Shown here: positions 37,368 to 47,900 of the stretch, in pieces | Position numbering within the stretch: the stretch's first letter is position 1 | Layout: each line of letters opens with the position of its first letter | Assembly (NCBI GenBank): GCA_035627955.1 | Contig: DASPKU010000021.1 | Coordinates: 186,001-250,000, forward strand | Source of the DNA: Phycisphaerales bacterium | Lineage (GTDB): Bacteria; Planctomycetota; Phycisphaerae; Phycisphaerales; UBA1924 | Reading direction: 5' to 3' | Length of the DNA stretch: 64,000 bases | Translations under genes and position numbers: made by a program | The notes under the pieces: model-generated | What the model was told of the DNA's origin: nothing | Databases searched by the model: none | The model's input: the letters and a program-made list of their open reading frames with translations, nothing else

Positions 37368-39632
37368 TCACTTCTTCTCGGTGGACTCACCCTTGGCGGG
37401 CGCACCCTCGGCGGCGGCGGGCGCACCCTCGGTCTTCTTCTCGCCCTTCTCGCCAGTAACGACCGGCTTCCACTCGGGCTCCGCGAACATGAAGTACGTG
37501 CGGTTGCCGCGGAGCACGCCGAAGGTGACGCGCTCGGGCTGTGCCTTGGCGATCTCGGCCATGGCCTTGCGGAACGAGTGGATGTCCTTGATCTCGTGCT
37601 GGTTCACCTTCTGGATGAGGTCGCCATAGCCGATGCCGGCCAGGCCCGCCCATCCCGCGTCCTCGACGTTCTCCACCAGCACGCCGTTGACGGAGTCCTC
37701 CCACCGGTTGTCGTCGCGATCGAAGAAGGTCAGCTCCCGGACGGAGAGCTCGAAGTCCTTGTTCTGCTCCTTCAACGCCTCGCTGGGCCCGATCCGCGTG
37801 CGCTCGAGCGGCACGCTCAGCTCGATGGTCTCGCCGTTGCGGAGGACCGCGAGCGTGGCCTTGTCGTTGCCGCCCAGCTGCCGGATCTTGCGCTCCAGCA
37901 TGCCCGACTCCTGGATGGAGCGCGGGGCCATCTTGTCGCCGTTGATGGCGGTGATGACGTCGCCCACCTGCAGGCCGCTCGTGTACGCGAGCGTGCCGGG
38001 GTACACGCGGGTCACGCGGAAGCCCAGCGTGCCCTCGTGGCCGAGCTGCTTGGCAAGGTCGCGCAGCACCGGCTGCGTGGCGATGCCGATCCAGCTCTTG
38101 GGCACCTCGCGAGGTGGGTCCTGCGTCTTGTCCGGACGCGGCTTGATGAGCGTCACCTGGTTCTTGCCGCGACGGTCGAACTCGATCAGCACGAACTCGG
38201 GGATCGGCTCGCCCGACATGATCTTCTTGTACACCTCCACGGCCTGTTCGAGCGTCTCTACCGGCTTGCCGTCCACCGTCTTGATGATGTCGCCATAGGA
38301 GAGCGCCGGCTCCGCCTGGGATGCAGGCCCGCCCGAGCGCAGCCCAGTCACGATCGCGCCTTTGGTGGACGCGAGCTGGCGGTCCTTCGCCATCTTCTCG
38401 GTGATCTGCGACAGGCTGACGCCCCACATGCGGAGCGCGGTCTGGTCGCCCCGCTCCTTCAGAAGCTTCTCGGTGACGAGAGTGGTGGTGGCCTTTTCGC
38501 CCCCTCGGCTGTACTCCACGCTCATCTTCGTGCCCACGGGCTTGCTCGAGATCATCCGCACGAACGTGGGCACTTCCTCCGCGAACTTCACGGTCACGGG
38601 CTTGCCATCGAGGGCCGTGATCAGGTCGCCCGCCTTCAGCCCCGCCTTGTCGGCCGGCGAGTCCTTGACGACGGAGTTGATGAACACACCCTCCTTGAAC
38701 TCCGAGCGCTTGATGGGCTTGAGGGCGATGCCCACCTGCGAGCGGACGACCTCGCCCTTGTCGATGAGCTCGCGGGCGACGTCGCGGGCGAGGGCCGCGG
38801 GGATCGCGAAGCCCATGTTCTGCCCGCCCAGTGCGTTGACGCCGATGACCTCGCCTCGCAGGTTCACCAGCGGGCCGCCGGAGTTGCCGTGGTTGATGTT
38901 GGCGTCGTGCTGGATCCAGGAGGTGAAGAGGCCGGTCCGCCCGGCGTCAAACTCCATCTCCTCGACCTCGTCCCCGCCCATGCCGCTGGTGAATACGCGC
39001 TCGGTGTTGCTCACGATGCCCAGCGTGACGGAGCGGGACAGCGCCAGCGGCGAGCCCATGGCCATCACGTAGTCGCCCACCATCAGCTTGTCGCTGTCGC
39101 CGAAGCTCGCGTAAGGCAGCGGGCCCTTGTAGGAGCCGGGGTCGATCTTGAGCACCGCGAGGTCGGTCAGCGGGTCCTCGCCCACCATCGTCGCGGGCAG
39201 CTCGGTCCGGTCCGCGAGCGTGACGCGGTACTTCTTGCCGCTGTCGGTCACGTGCTGGTTGGTGAGGATGTAGCCGTCGGGCGAGATGATCGTGCCCGAG
39301 CCGATGGAGCCGCCCTTGGTCTCCTTGCCGCCGTAGTAGTTGACGGTGATGACCGAGATATTCACGAGCGCCGGGAAGACCTTGTCGCGGGCCTGGCTGA
39401 CAACCACCCGCATCTCCTCCCGCAGGCTGTCGGCCCGATTCATGGCCGCCTTCTCGCCCGAGCCCCCGCCGCTGCGGGTCGACGGCTGATCGTTCTGCTG
39501 AGGGTCCTTGTGCGACACCGCACCCTGCGCGGCCGGCGTCCGCTGCTGCGAGCAGCCGCCCGCAAGCAGGGCCAGCAGCAGGGCGGGGGCGATCAGGGTC
39601 CGGAGTGGCGCGGTGCGGAGGGCCTGGGGCAT
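37368..39632 (-). CDS. HtrA/DegP-type serine protease lipoprotein with several PDZ domains
   Basis: 754 residues, longer than typical DegP. The signal peptide ends in a lipobox (LALLAGGC, C27), so it is probably membrane-anchored in the periplasm. The trypsin-like domain has the full triad: H127 (TNQHVT), D157 (DPLTDLAVLKID) and S251 (GNSGGPL). At least three PDZ-like domains follow (about 305-400, 415-500, 520-620), with a possible fourth near 650-720. ATG 39632 follows GAGGAG; a TTG one codon earlier is not preferred. It would degrade or refold misfolded envelope proteins. Confidence 0.92.
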   Translation of the reverse strand: MPQALRTAPLRTLIAPALLLALLAGGCSQQRTPAAQGAVSHKDPQQNDQPSTRSGGGSGEKAAMNRADSLREEMRVVVSQARDKVFPALVNISVITVNYYGGKETKGGSIGSGTIISPDGYILTNQHVTDSGKKYRVTLADRTELPATMVGEDPLTDLAVLKIDPGSYKGPLPYASFGDSDKLMVGDYVMAMGSPLALSRSVTLGIVSNTERVFTSGMGGDEVEEMEFDAGRTGLFTSWIQHDANINHGNSGGPLVNLRGEVIGVNALGGQNMGFAIPAALARDVARELIDKGEVVRSQVGIALKPIKRSEFKEGVFINSVVKDSPADKAGLKAGDLITALDGKPVTVKFAEEVPTFVRMISSKPVGTKMSVEYSRGGEKATTTLVTEKLLKERGDQTALRMWGVSLSQITEKMAKDRQLASTKGAIVTGLRSGGPASQAEPALSYGDIIKTVDGKPVETLEQAVEVYKKIMSGEPIPEFVLIEFDRRGKNQVTLIKPRPDKTQDPPREVPKSWIGIATQPVLRDLAKQLGHEGTLGFRVTRVYPGTLAYTSGLQVGDVITAINGDKMAPRSIQESGMLERKIRQLGGNDKATLAVLRNGETIELSVPLERTRIGPSEALKEQNKDFELSVRELTFFDRDDNRWEDSVNGVLVENVEDAGWAGLAGIGYGDLIQKVNQHEIKDIHSFRKAMAEIAKAQPERVTFGVLRGNRTYFMFAEPEWKPVVTGEKGEKKTEGAPAAAEGAPAKGESTEKK

Positions 39633-39911
39633 CAAAGTCTCCTCGCCCCCGAAACCGGGAGCGGCAATTGCGTTGAGTGTTCAGGGAGCGGGTCTGGGTG
39701 GTTAATACCCCCCGCCCCCGGAAAGGTTCACGGGAGAGGATAGTGGAAAACGGTCGAGGGCCGGAGTTTCCCCTGCCAGACCGGCGACCGCCCCACTGAA
39801 AGTGTGGCGCTGGGCAGCCCTTGTGAGCGGATTGTGGGGCAACCTACCGGCAAGTCACCCCGCCCGCCGCCCTTGCCGGAGCCCGCGGACGGTGTACGAT
39901 TGTGGCGACCT
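39633..39911. other. intergenic region between htrA-like gene and tRNA-Gln
   Basis: This 279-base region should contain the promoters for the htrA-like gene (minus) and tRNA-Gln (plus). I could not assign either with confidence. Confidence 0.3.
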
Positions 39912-39982
39912 TGGGGTATGGTGTAACGGTAGCACGACTGACTCTGACTCAGTTAGTCTAGGTTCAAATCCTAGTACCCCAG
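39912..39982 (+). tRNA. tRNA-Gln(CTG)
   Basis: A complete cloverleaf: acceptor tggggta/tacccca with discriminator G, D arm with GTGTAACGGTAGCAC, anticodon stem actga/tcagt around CTCTGAC (anticodon CTG), and T arm ctagg/cctag with TTCAAAT. The T loop begins in the normal place. CCA is not encoded. A tyrosine integrase gene faces it from 40167, so it is the likely attachment site of the island. Confidence 0.95.
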
Positions 39983-40166
39983 CTTTCCGGCATGCAGCGG
40001 GCCTCGTGCCCCAGCGTGCCAACCCACGCCACGTTGCGACCTTGCGGCGAACCGGCCAAGAGCCGGGCGTGGTCGCTTGTGCCGGTGTGTGCCCAGTCGA
40101 GCCCCGAGAAAGGCACGATAAAGGCACCATTGATGCTGCGGCATCCTAGAGGGACGTTCCTCGACA

Positions 40167-41216
40167 TCATGCCGTCCTCGTGAGGCTGGGCAGCGCGCTC
40201 ATTGCGGCGCTCAGCGGCAGCAGCGCCTCGTCCGCGTACACCTCGGCCGTCAGCTTGATGTCCCGGTGCCGCATGATCCGCTGGGCCACCGCCATGGGCA
40301 CGCTGCTCGTGACCAGCATGGTGGCCAGGGAGTGGCGAAGGCTGTGCAGGACCACCTTCCGCCCGCGCCCGTCGGCCTCCTCGATCCCAGCCGCCTTGAG
40401 GTCCGCCCGGAACTCCTCCATCAACGGGATCGCGTCGAAGACGGGGTCCTCGTCCGACCGCTCGCCCCGGCTTGCCTGGAGGGCGGCGACGACCTCCGGC
40501 ACCAGCGGCACCGCTTCCGCCCTGCCGCTCTTGGTGAGGCTTGGGGGCAGCTCGACGTGGGCGTTGGCGACCTCCAGGTGCAGGTGGCCGTGGGTCAGCG
40601 CCGCAGCCTCTGACCGCCGCAGGCCGGTGTAGACGAGGAACAGGTAGCAGGTGCGCCTCGGCTCGGGCGCTGCCCCCAGCAGGCGCTTGATCTCGGGCAC
40701 CGACAGCGCCCGCCTCGTCTTGTCCCCCTTGACGGCGCTCTTCGGCACAAGCTCGCAAGGGTTGGCCTCCATGACCCGCTGGGTCACGCACCAGGCGAAG
40801 AAGGCGCTCAGGTCCGCCCGGTGGGCGTTGACGGTCTTGGGGCTGAGCCCCTCGTCGTGCAACCGCCGGAGGTAGCCGGACACGCTCCGCTGCGAGCACA
40901 TGGTCAGGTTGGCCCACCTCTGCTCGGTCGCCGCTCGCTCCAGGTGCTTGCGGACGTTGTACACGTACATCCCGTCCCGCCCGCGCCGCCGCAGGTCGGA
41001 GATGTAGTCGCTGACGTGGCTGAGGTACGGCTTGCGGGCCTCGCGGGGGTCGGCGTGCAGCACCCCGGCCTTGACCTTCTCCGCCGCCGTCTCGGCGTCC
41101 GAGAGCATCTTCTGGGCGACGCTCTTGTCCTTCGCGCCCGCCTTGCGCACCCGCTTCCCGGTCGCGTCCACGTAGTCCAGCCACCACTTCCCATCGCGCT
41201 CGTACAGCCGTCCCAT
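40167..41216 (-). CDS. tyrosine recombinase (integrase) of the tRNA-Gln element
   Basis: 349 residues. An N-terminal AP2-like arm (MGRLYERDGKWWLDYVDATG) is followed by a SAM-like core-binding domain (about 65-155) and a catalytic domain with R200, K229, H291-x-x-R294, H317 and the nucleophile Y327. All active-site positions are present, so it looks functional. Its 3' end points to tRNA-Gln 185 bases away, the standard arrangement of an integrated element. It probably uses the tRNA 3' end as attB. Confidence 0.93.
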   Translation of the reverse strand: MGRLYERDGKWWLDYVDATGKRVRKAGAKDKSVAQKMLSDAETAAEKVKAGVLHADPREARKPYLSHVSDYISDLRRRGRDGMYVYNVRKHLERAATEQRWANLTMCSQRSVSGYLRRLHDEGLSPKTVNAHRADLSAFFAWCVTQRVMEANPCELVPKSAVKGDKTRRALSVPEIKRLLGAAPEPRRTCYLFLVYTGLRRSEAAALTHGHLHLEVANAHVELPPSLTKSGRAEAVPLVPEVVAALQASRGERSDEDPVFDAIPLMEEFRADLKAAGIEEADGRGRKVVLHSLRHSLATMLVTSSVPMAVAQRIMRHRDIKLTAEVYADEALLPLSAAMSALPSLTRTA

Positions 41217-41312
41217 GGTTCATCCCTTTGTGCTTTGTGCCGTCCGTTCCTAGACGGATGAGGGGCTTGACATGCCGAGGGTTCAAGCCGCGCAACCGCG
41301 CGACTTCGATGT

Positions 41313-43541
41313 TCACGCGGCCTTCTTCTTTTTCTTGGGAGTGCTCGGGGAGGGGGGGAGGGGGGGTTGTGTGTCCCCCCCACACCCCCCCAGAGGCTGA
41401 AGGCTCTGGGGGTGAGGGGTACTCGGGCACCCCCCTCCCCCAGTACTGAACCGGTGGGGCTGATTTTGGTGCTGGTGCCTAGTGATGTAGCCTTGCTCCT
41501 CGGCCAGCTTCAGAAGTGCTGTAGCGTCCGTCTTTGACACCCGGTCCTTGTACGCGCGGCTGAAAACCTCCTCGCGAATGACCGGTTCCGGTCCGACATA
41601 GCGGGATGCGAACGTCTCGGCAGTCAACGCCTGAGAGGCCTTGCTTGGCGGTGCCTTTTCGCGCGTGCGCTTCCCCTTCAGGAGTGACTCGGGGTCGAGA
41701 GTCGTGTCCCTGCACCAGCGCCCTCCCTCGAACCTCGCCACGAACGCGGCCATAGGTGGATACGAGCGGAGAACCGCCTGTGCGACGACAAGCCCCTCCT
41801 CAATCTCGCGGAATACGAGGTGGCTGTCAGCGGCACGGGTCTGGGCCCCCCCCCCTGCGCCTATATCCGTGACCGACTTGCGCAGCTGGGTGCCCTTGGA
41901 GGTGTGGTGCACGACCACTACCGCCGCATCGAGGTGTGCGGCGATGGCGTCTAGGCAGTTGTACATCTCGCTCACCGTCGCGTTGGAGTTCTCGTCGCCG
42001 TCCCTGGGCAGCAGTCGGTAGAGCGGATCGAGGACGACGAGGTCGAAAGTTCCTGGTGGAAGCCTCAGCAGGAACTCCATGACCTGATGGATGTTGAGCA
42101 GCTTCCCCCGCAGGCGCATCACCTCGAAGTCGGCGGCCACCTTCTCCGGATCAACGTTGTTCTGTTGGCAGACCGTCTTGAGGCGGAACGCCAACGTCTC
42201 TGCGTGCAGCTCCACATCAACCAGGAGGGCGCGCCCTTTGCGTGCCCTGAAACCGAACCAATCGCCGCCAGTTGCGACCGACAAGGCGAGGGACTGCGCC
42301 GCCCAGGACTTGCCGATCTTCGGAGGTGCGACGACGTTGAACACCTCGCCGCGACGGAGCAGCCCATCAACAACGGGCTCCCGGAGCTTGGGGAAGGCAC
42401 GGATGAGCCCGCTGATCGTCTCGATCACTGGAGCATTGGTCTCGACTGTTGAGCTGTGCGTGCCCCGGTCCCGAGCGGGGTGGTAACCGGGCTCGATAGC
42501 TCTCCGAAGGTCTGCCCACTTGAGGTCAGCTCCACGGTTGTGCATGTTCTTGTAGCTCGTCTTACCGGAGTCGCCCACGATCACCGCGATGTCGCTGCCG
42601 CTCTCGGAGACGCAGTCCGGGATCACAGGGCAGCGGTCCAGGTAGAGGAAGGTGGCGTCATCCTTCCGATTCTCACCGGTAACATTGACCCCGTGGCTGG
42701 TCAGGTACTCCCGCACACCGGCCGCATCGCGGGAGAACCGGTCAAGGCTGCGCGAACAGGATGGTGGGGTACTCTGCGCCCGCGCTGTGCACGGCGAGGC
42801 TGGCGCTAAGGCTTCCAGTTGTTCTCTGGTCACGGCGCGATTAGGAGCTTCCCTTGTGAGCAGCACCGCGCGGCGGTGGGGGCGTGCGGCGATTCCGTCG
42901 AAGCCCTGGAAGTCGTCACCCTTGCGGGCCAGCGTCCCTGGCACCTTCGTGATTCGGGATGGGTTTGCGACCGAGGTATCGATCGCTACGAGGGCGTCGT
43001 CGAACCTGCCGGCCAAGCTCTTGAGCACGCGCTCTACGAGCCCGGAGTCGTTCGCTGGAAGCTCGACTGGGTACAGCAGGTGGTGGCCGTTGCCGGACAT
43101 CGAACGAACTGGGTCGGGCCACCCCCGTGCTCGAAGATACTCGGAGATCTCCGTGGCCTTTGCCCCTGCGGCGGCGAGCTCGCCATCAGTTGAGGAGGTC
43201 CCAGATGGCCGGCGTGGGTCACAATCGATGAGGACCCATCGCCGCTCGACGATCTGCGTGTCGGCTGTCGTAGTCGTTTGCTCCTTGAGCCGCTCAGCAG
43301 ACCTGGCCAAGAGGTCCGGTGTGACTGGGTTGAGGCTCACATAGATTGCGGGCGCTCGGCCGCTGGCGTCTATTGTCGCGATCGCCTCCGTCGCCTTGTT
43401 GGCGGACTCGTATCGGAAGTACCCCCCGATCGTGCGCAAGTTGGGTGCGCACTTGGGTGCCCGGACCTCGAACACGTCCCCGGGCCTGTACATCAGCCTC
43501 AGGAATGCCTCAGTGTCAGCGTGGGGGGCGACGCGGGCCAC
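41313..43541 (-). CDS. primase-polymerase/RepA-like replication ATPase of the element
   Basis: 742 residues. The N-terminal part (about 1-290) has VLIDCDPRRPSGTSSTDGE and SGNGHHLLYPVELP with DTSVANPSRITKVPGTLARKGD, the pattern of archaeo-eukaryotic-type primases on mobile elements. The middle carries a RecA-like ATPase of the RepA type with APPKIGKSW as a degenerate Walker A and FDLVVLDPLYRLLP as Walker B, then VVVVHHTSKGT. The last 45 residues are Gly/Pro/Lys-rich, encoded across a G-tract hairpin. It probably replicates or mobilises the element. The following HTH gene ends one base upstream of its start. Confidence 0.8.
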   Translation of the reverse strand: MARVAPHADTEAFLRLMYRPGDVFEVRAPKCAPNLRTIGGYFRYESANKATEAIATIDASGRAPAIYVSLNPVTPDLLARSAERLKEQTTTTADTQIVERRWVLIDCDPRRPSGTSSTDGELAAAGAKATEISEYLRARGWPDPVRSMSGNGHHLLYPVELPANDSGLVERVLKSLAGRFDDALVAIDTSVANPSRITKVPGTLARKGDDFQGFDGIAARPHRRAVLLTREAPNRAVTREQLEALAPASPCTARAQSTPPSCSRSLDRFSRDAAGVREYLTSHGVNVTGENRKDDATFLYLDRCPVIPDCVSESGSDIAVIVGDSGKTSYKNMHNRGADLKWADLRRAIEPGYHPARDRGTHSSTVETNAPVIETISGLIRAFPKLREPVVDGLLRRGEVFNVVAPPKIGKSWAAQSLALSVATGGDWFGFRARKGRALLVDVELHAETLAFRLKTVCQQNNVDPEKVAADFEVMRLRGKLLNIHQVMEFLLRLPPGTFDLVVLDPLYRLLPRDGDENSNATVSEMYNCLDAIAAHLDAAVVVVHHTSKGTQLRKSVTDIGAGGGAQTRAADSHLVFREIEEGLVVAQAVLRSYPPMAAFVARFEGGRWCRDTTLDPESLLKGKRTREKAPPSKASQALTAETFASRYVGPEPVIREEVFSRAYKDRVSKTDATALLKLAEEQGYITRHQHQNQPHRFSTGGGGCPSTPHPQSLQPLGGCGGDTQPPLPPSPSTPKKKKKAA
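41347..41391. repeat. G7-A-G7 / C7-ACA-C7 hairpin, potential G-quadruplex
   Basis: The plus strand has four G tracts (4, 7 and 7 bases with single A interruptions), then ttgtgtgt, then two C7 tracts. The G and C arms could pair as a hairpin of about 14 base pairs or the G-rich strand could form a quadruplex. It lies in the 3' end of the primase gene. Confidence 0.75.
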
Positions 43542-43542
43542 T

Positions 43543-43743
43543 TCAGCTCTCCCCGCCCTGCGCGATGAAGCGGTCGATGCTCGTGCGAGTCACACGAACT
43601 GCCCGGCCAATCTTCACCGCGTCAAGCTGCCGCGCCGCGATCAACCTCCAGATGCTCCGGACCGAGCAGTTCAACTCAGCTGCCGCCTGCGTGACCGTTG
43701 CCAGCTTCTGATCAACCCTCGCCGGCTGTTTCGTACCGTCCAT
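43543..43743 (-). CDS. excisionase-like helix-turn-helix protein
   Basis: 66 residues from ATG 43743 (GGGAG eight bases upstream). The sequence KLATVTQAAAELNCSVRSIWRLIAARQLDAVKIGRAVRVTRTSIDRFIA is a MerR-like winged HTH of the excisionase (HTH_17) family, which bends DNA at the attachment site or represses early genes. It ends immediately before the primase start, so the two are an operon on the element. Confidence 0.85.
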   Translation of the reverse strand: MDGTKQPARVDQKLATVTQAAAELNCSVRSIWRLIAARQLDAVKIGRAVRVTRTSIDRFIAQGGES

Positions 43744-43834
43744 GGAGAGACTCCCGTGTGAGTGCCCCCCGCGCCCTGCGGTTGCCACACTTCACGGGAG
43801 GTTCTACGTGCACGCAGAGTGCACGACGAGGCAC

Positions 43835-44752
43835 TTACCGGGACTTCTTCCCTTTGATGTTCGTTGATGCGCTTTGATGCGCTTTCGCTCGCCTTCTGGG
43901 CCGAAGATCGCGCGGGTCAATCTCCTTCAAACCCTGCCGCAGCGAGTTGGCGAACTCTGGGTAAACAGTGCAGACGCTCTCGACTTCAAACTGGAGACGC
44001 CCGCGCTGCTTCTGCCCTCTGATTGGACCCTTGCCGCCTTTCCAGCGTGAGCGGAGAGTCGCTGGCATGAGGCCGTCGTTGGTGGCGAATCGAATCCATC
44101 GTGCTGAGCGCCAGACCTCCTCGGGGCAGTCAGTAGAGGAGGAACCCAGGCCGTCGGGCTCCGGTACGCCCCCTGTAGCAATGTGCCGATCCCTCGCGAG
44201 CACCTGCACCTGCCCGAACCCCTTCTTCAGCTTCGCGTGCAGTTGTTCGAGCGGCTCCGCCTCGATCAACGTGTTCGGAATCAGAACAGCTGGCGTGAGT
44301 CCTAGCGCCAACTGCCGCAGTTCAGCGAGGTCAGCGGCAAGCTCTCGCATTGAGGTGAGAGCACTGTCGTCTCGGGCGGCGCGGACGAGTGGGATGACCT
44401 CGTCATGCAGGAGCGCTTCTGCTTCGATGATCAAGTCTTGCAATGCTGAGATTGGAGAACCGGTGACTTCGCCGCTGGCGACCACGCCGGTCAGGAGGAA
44501 GTCCTCGGTCGGTGTCTGAGGACGGGGAGGGTCACGCCCGGTCGCCTCCTCGAAGGCCCGGATGTCCTTTGGGGCTTTGGTCGAGTTCGCCTGGTCAGCC
44601 AGAGCCTGGATCAGCATGCCGCGCAGCTCGCGACGCTGACGACGCTCCTCGGCTACGTGCTTAAGGGAGCCGATTACTGTCTGGACGCGACCGTCGAGCC
44701 TTAGCCACTCAATGGACAGTCTGGTTAGGGGGAGCGGCAGCGGTTCGGACAT
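43835..44752 (-). CDS. element protein of unknown function with HTH-like C-terminus
   Basis: 305 residues; start ATG 44752 (one codon after a TTG). The first 180 residues are helical, with heptad-like stretches (SLKHVAEERRQRRELRGMLIQALADQAN, LTSMRELAADLAELRQLAL), suggesting a coiled coil. The C-terminal part (RFATNDGLMPATLRSRWKGG...RGRLQFEVESVCTVYP) looks like a DNA-binding helix-turn-helix, and the end is very basic. It is divergently transcribed from the large NTPase gene, with 150 bases between, and might regulate it; this is inference. Confidence 0.6.
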   Translation of the reverse strand: MSEPLPLPLTRLSIEWLRLDGRVQTVIGSLKHVAEERRQRRELRGMLIQALADQANSTKAPKDIRAFEEATGRDPPRPQTPTEDFLLTGVVASGEVTGSPISALQDLIIEAEALLHDEVIPLVRAARDDSALTSMRELAADLAELRQLALGLTPAVLIPNTLIEAEPLEQLHAKLKKGFGQVQVLARDRHIATGGVPEPDGLGSSSTDCPEEVWRSARWIRFATNDGLMPATLRSRWKGGKGPIRGQKQRGRLQFEVESVCTVYPEFANSLRQGLKEIDPRDLRPRRRAKAHQSASTNIKGKKSR

Positions 44753-44902
44753 CAACTAGATCGTAGCGAAAGCGCCCTCTCTTGAACGTTGCCAGTAACG
44801 GGAGTAGCCGGGTCAGGGGGTAGAGGCCTGACAGCGGGCGGGGTGCGCTCTACCGGAGACCACAGGTGTTCAAGCCAAAGTGAATGAAGGTACTCTGATT
44901 GA

Positions 44903-47900
44903 ATGGCAGTCACCTGGCCGTTACAGCGTCGGTGGACCAATTGGGTGGAAGGCGGGATCGCAGGAACACTGTGGACGACCGCACTTTCTACTCGTCCGGT
45001 CGCCATTCTTCTGGGTGCAGCGGGTCTGGGGAAGTCGTTCGAGATCGAACAGTTGGCGAGAGCCGAAGAGGCACAGGGAAGGCGGATCGCCAGGGTCGAG
45101 CTCGCTACAGCAATGCCATTTCCCTCTGATCTACGTGCAGCGTTGGAAAAGGCTCTTGGGGAGGCGGGTCCGGAAGGTGCGATCTACATCGATTCCCTTG
45201 ATGAGGCATTGGTGCCGCTGCCCACTGCAGCAGCGATAATCGAGGGGTGGATCAAACAGCTTCAGACAGCGCCGTTCATCCGAATCGCATGCAGGTCCGC
45301 AGTCTGGCCTAAGACGCTGCAGCGCGCGCTAGAACTGAAGTACTCGCCCGAAGCCGTGACCACCGCTGAACTTCAGCCGCTGAATGAGGAGGACATCACG
45401 AGCGTGTGTGCGGCAGAGAAGCTAGATGCGCAGGCGTTCCTCGCAGACCTGCGAAGTGTCGGGGCGATGACTCTGGCAGAACAGCCGCTCACACTTGCTC
45501 TATTGGTGGCAGAACACGCCGCAGGTGGCACTCTAACCTCGTCCAGAGCCGAGTTGTTTGATCGGTGCATCCGTCGACTGTGCACTGAAGCGGTAGAACG
45601 CCTGGAGCACGGGACCGCCACCTCGGTGCCTGTGCAAACGTTGATAGAAGTGGCCGAGCGTTTGGCTACATTCACAGTGCTGTCTGGGCGCGAAGTCATC
45701 ACCTTGGACGATTCCGCTGACGGTGCAGTGCTGACTGCTTTCGAACTAGGTGGACTCCCTAGTGGATCATCGCCCCAAATCTCGTCTGCTCTACTCACCG
45801 CGACGCTCCGAACTGGTCTGTTCAGGTCGGCGGGCCTCCGCGCCTCGAGATTCCTTCACCGCCAATTCGCCGAGTTCCTGGCCGGGAGAAGGCTGGGAAA
45901 TACACCGGCGGCCCAAGCCCGCGCACTCCTTGCAAGAGGCAACGGCTGGGCTTCGGGCGTTGCTGGTCCTCTACGGGAGACCGCCGCAAGCGCCGCCATG
46001 TTCAGCTCTGCGCTCGCGAGGTGGATCAGTCAAACTGACCCGGAGGTCGTCGGTCTGAGTGACATAGCAGACGAGAGGCTCAGGCGGGACGCCTTTCTAT
46101 CTCTGGTGCAGGCCTATAGGGCACATCGTTTAACCGATGCACAGGTTCCACGCGACGATGTTTCGTTATTGGGGCTGAAGTATTTAGGTGCCGCCGATGA
46201 CATCCGACCACTCCTTCAAGAAAGGGCACGGGGCGCGGAGGATCTCAACGCATTCCTAATCGAAGTTGTCGAGTCATGGGGCCTGGTGGAGCTCGCGGAG
46301 GAGCTGGCGGAGTTGGCACTCGACGAGCGCATCGCGCTCTCAACCCGAAAAACAGCAGCGTACGCCATTGCGAAGATTGCTCCTGCGCGAACTAAGCATC
46401 GCCTCAAGCCACTCATCATAACAGACAGTGATCCGGACTCGGAACTGCGAGGGATCGCACTGCGCTGTAACTGGCCGGGGAACCTCTCAACTGGCGAGTT
46501 GTTTGCAGCGCTCGCAGCCCCGAGACGAAGGTTCCATTTTGGCAGTGTCGAAGCGTTCATCCTCAGCCTGGAGAAGTCCGAGTTTGACGCTGCTGATGAT
46601 CGGGTTGCTGGCCTTCATTGGGCCAAACCGGTGCTCTCGGACAGGATGCACTCGCACTCTGGCCAGGACCTTGCACGAAGAGTCGCTCGCGCCGCCATTG
46701 AAGAAGTAGACCGCCCGGAGGTACTCGCATCTTTGATCGAGCTGATCACTACTGCGGCAAGCCATCATGCTGATTCAGTGTTCTTTGAAGACACCGACAA
46801 AGAAGCCGCAGAGGGCATCCGCACTTGGTTGTCTACGAACTCGGATGCTAGAAGAGGCATTCTCACGGCTGTAGCACGAAGTGTGCAGGATGGGCATCCT
46901 TTCTGGGGGCTCAACCGGCAATTACCCGGCCTCATTGTGATCGATGACTTTCACTGGCTGCTTCAGGAGTCCCTCGACCCGAACAAGAAGGATCACGAGC
47001 GTCGGAATCTTGCGGAGCTCGCGTCATGGCTCCCATGGCAGAGTGCAGTCCCAACCCTCGAGGCGTGGCTCGGCGTACGTGAGCAGTGGCCGATTAGTGA
47101 GGTGATCAAAGCACCACTGTCTGTTGCTCTCGGCTCTGCTGAGGCGAAGCAAATGCGGGAATGGCATTATGCTGACAGAACCCCGCGAAGGCAGAAACGC
47201 CGGTCTTCAAAGCCTCCACAGCCCGAGCGAATACGGGAGCTTCTGAGACGTGCTCGCGAGGACCCGATGTGGTTCGGTACGCTCGCACGCGAGCTGGCCC
47301 TTGATGAATCGACCGGACAGTGGAGGTTCGAGCGAGTTATCGACCGCACGCCTGGATGGGCTGCCGCACCATCACCGGTGCGTGCCGAAATCGTCGACGC
47401 CGCCAAGCGGCGTCTTCTCGATCAGCGGGAGCCGCCCGATGCTGAGCGCGATATTGAGCTGAACTCTGTGCTCAGCGACGGAGCCATGGAGGCCATCTTC
47501 CTACTGCAGCGCGTCGAACGCGAATGGCTTAGTGGCAGGGAGAAGCCATGGTGGCAGCGTTGGTGCTGGTACATCCTGCGGGAACTGCGGATGAACCTGT
47601 ATGGCGAATCGGAGCCCGAGAAGCAGGACATCCTCGAGATGGTTGTGCAACACGCAGGGGACTGTGTGCGGCGAGAGATCCAGAGGATGGCTGGCAGAGC
47701 GGGCGCAGAATCGCTACTGCAGAGCATACTTGAGGCATCGAAGACTATCGCGGACGAACACCTGGTCATCGACGTGGCGCGGATGATCCAGGACGACGCG
47801 CTGACCGGGGATGCGCTTACCATAACACTCTCCTTCATCCTGGAACAGAGTGATGGGTTCACTGACCTAGCAACGAGGCTCCTCGGTCCCAACCACGACG

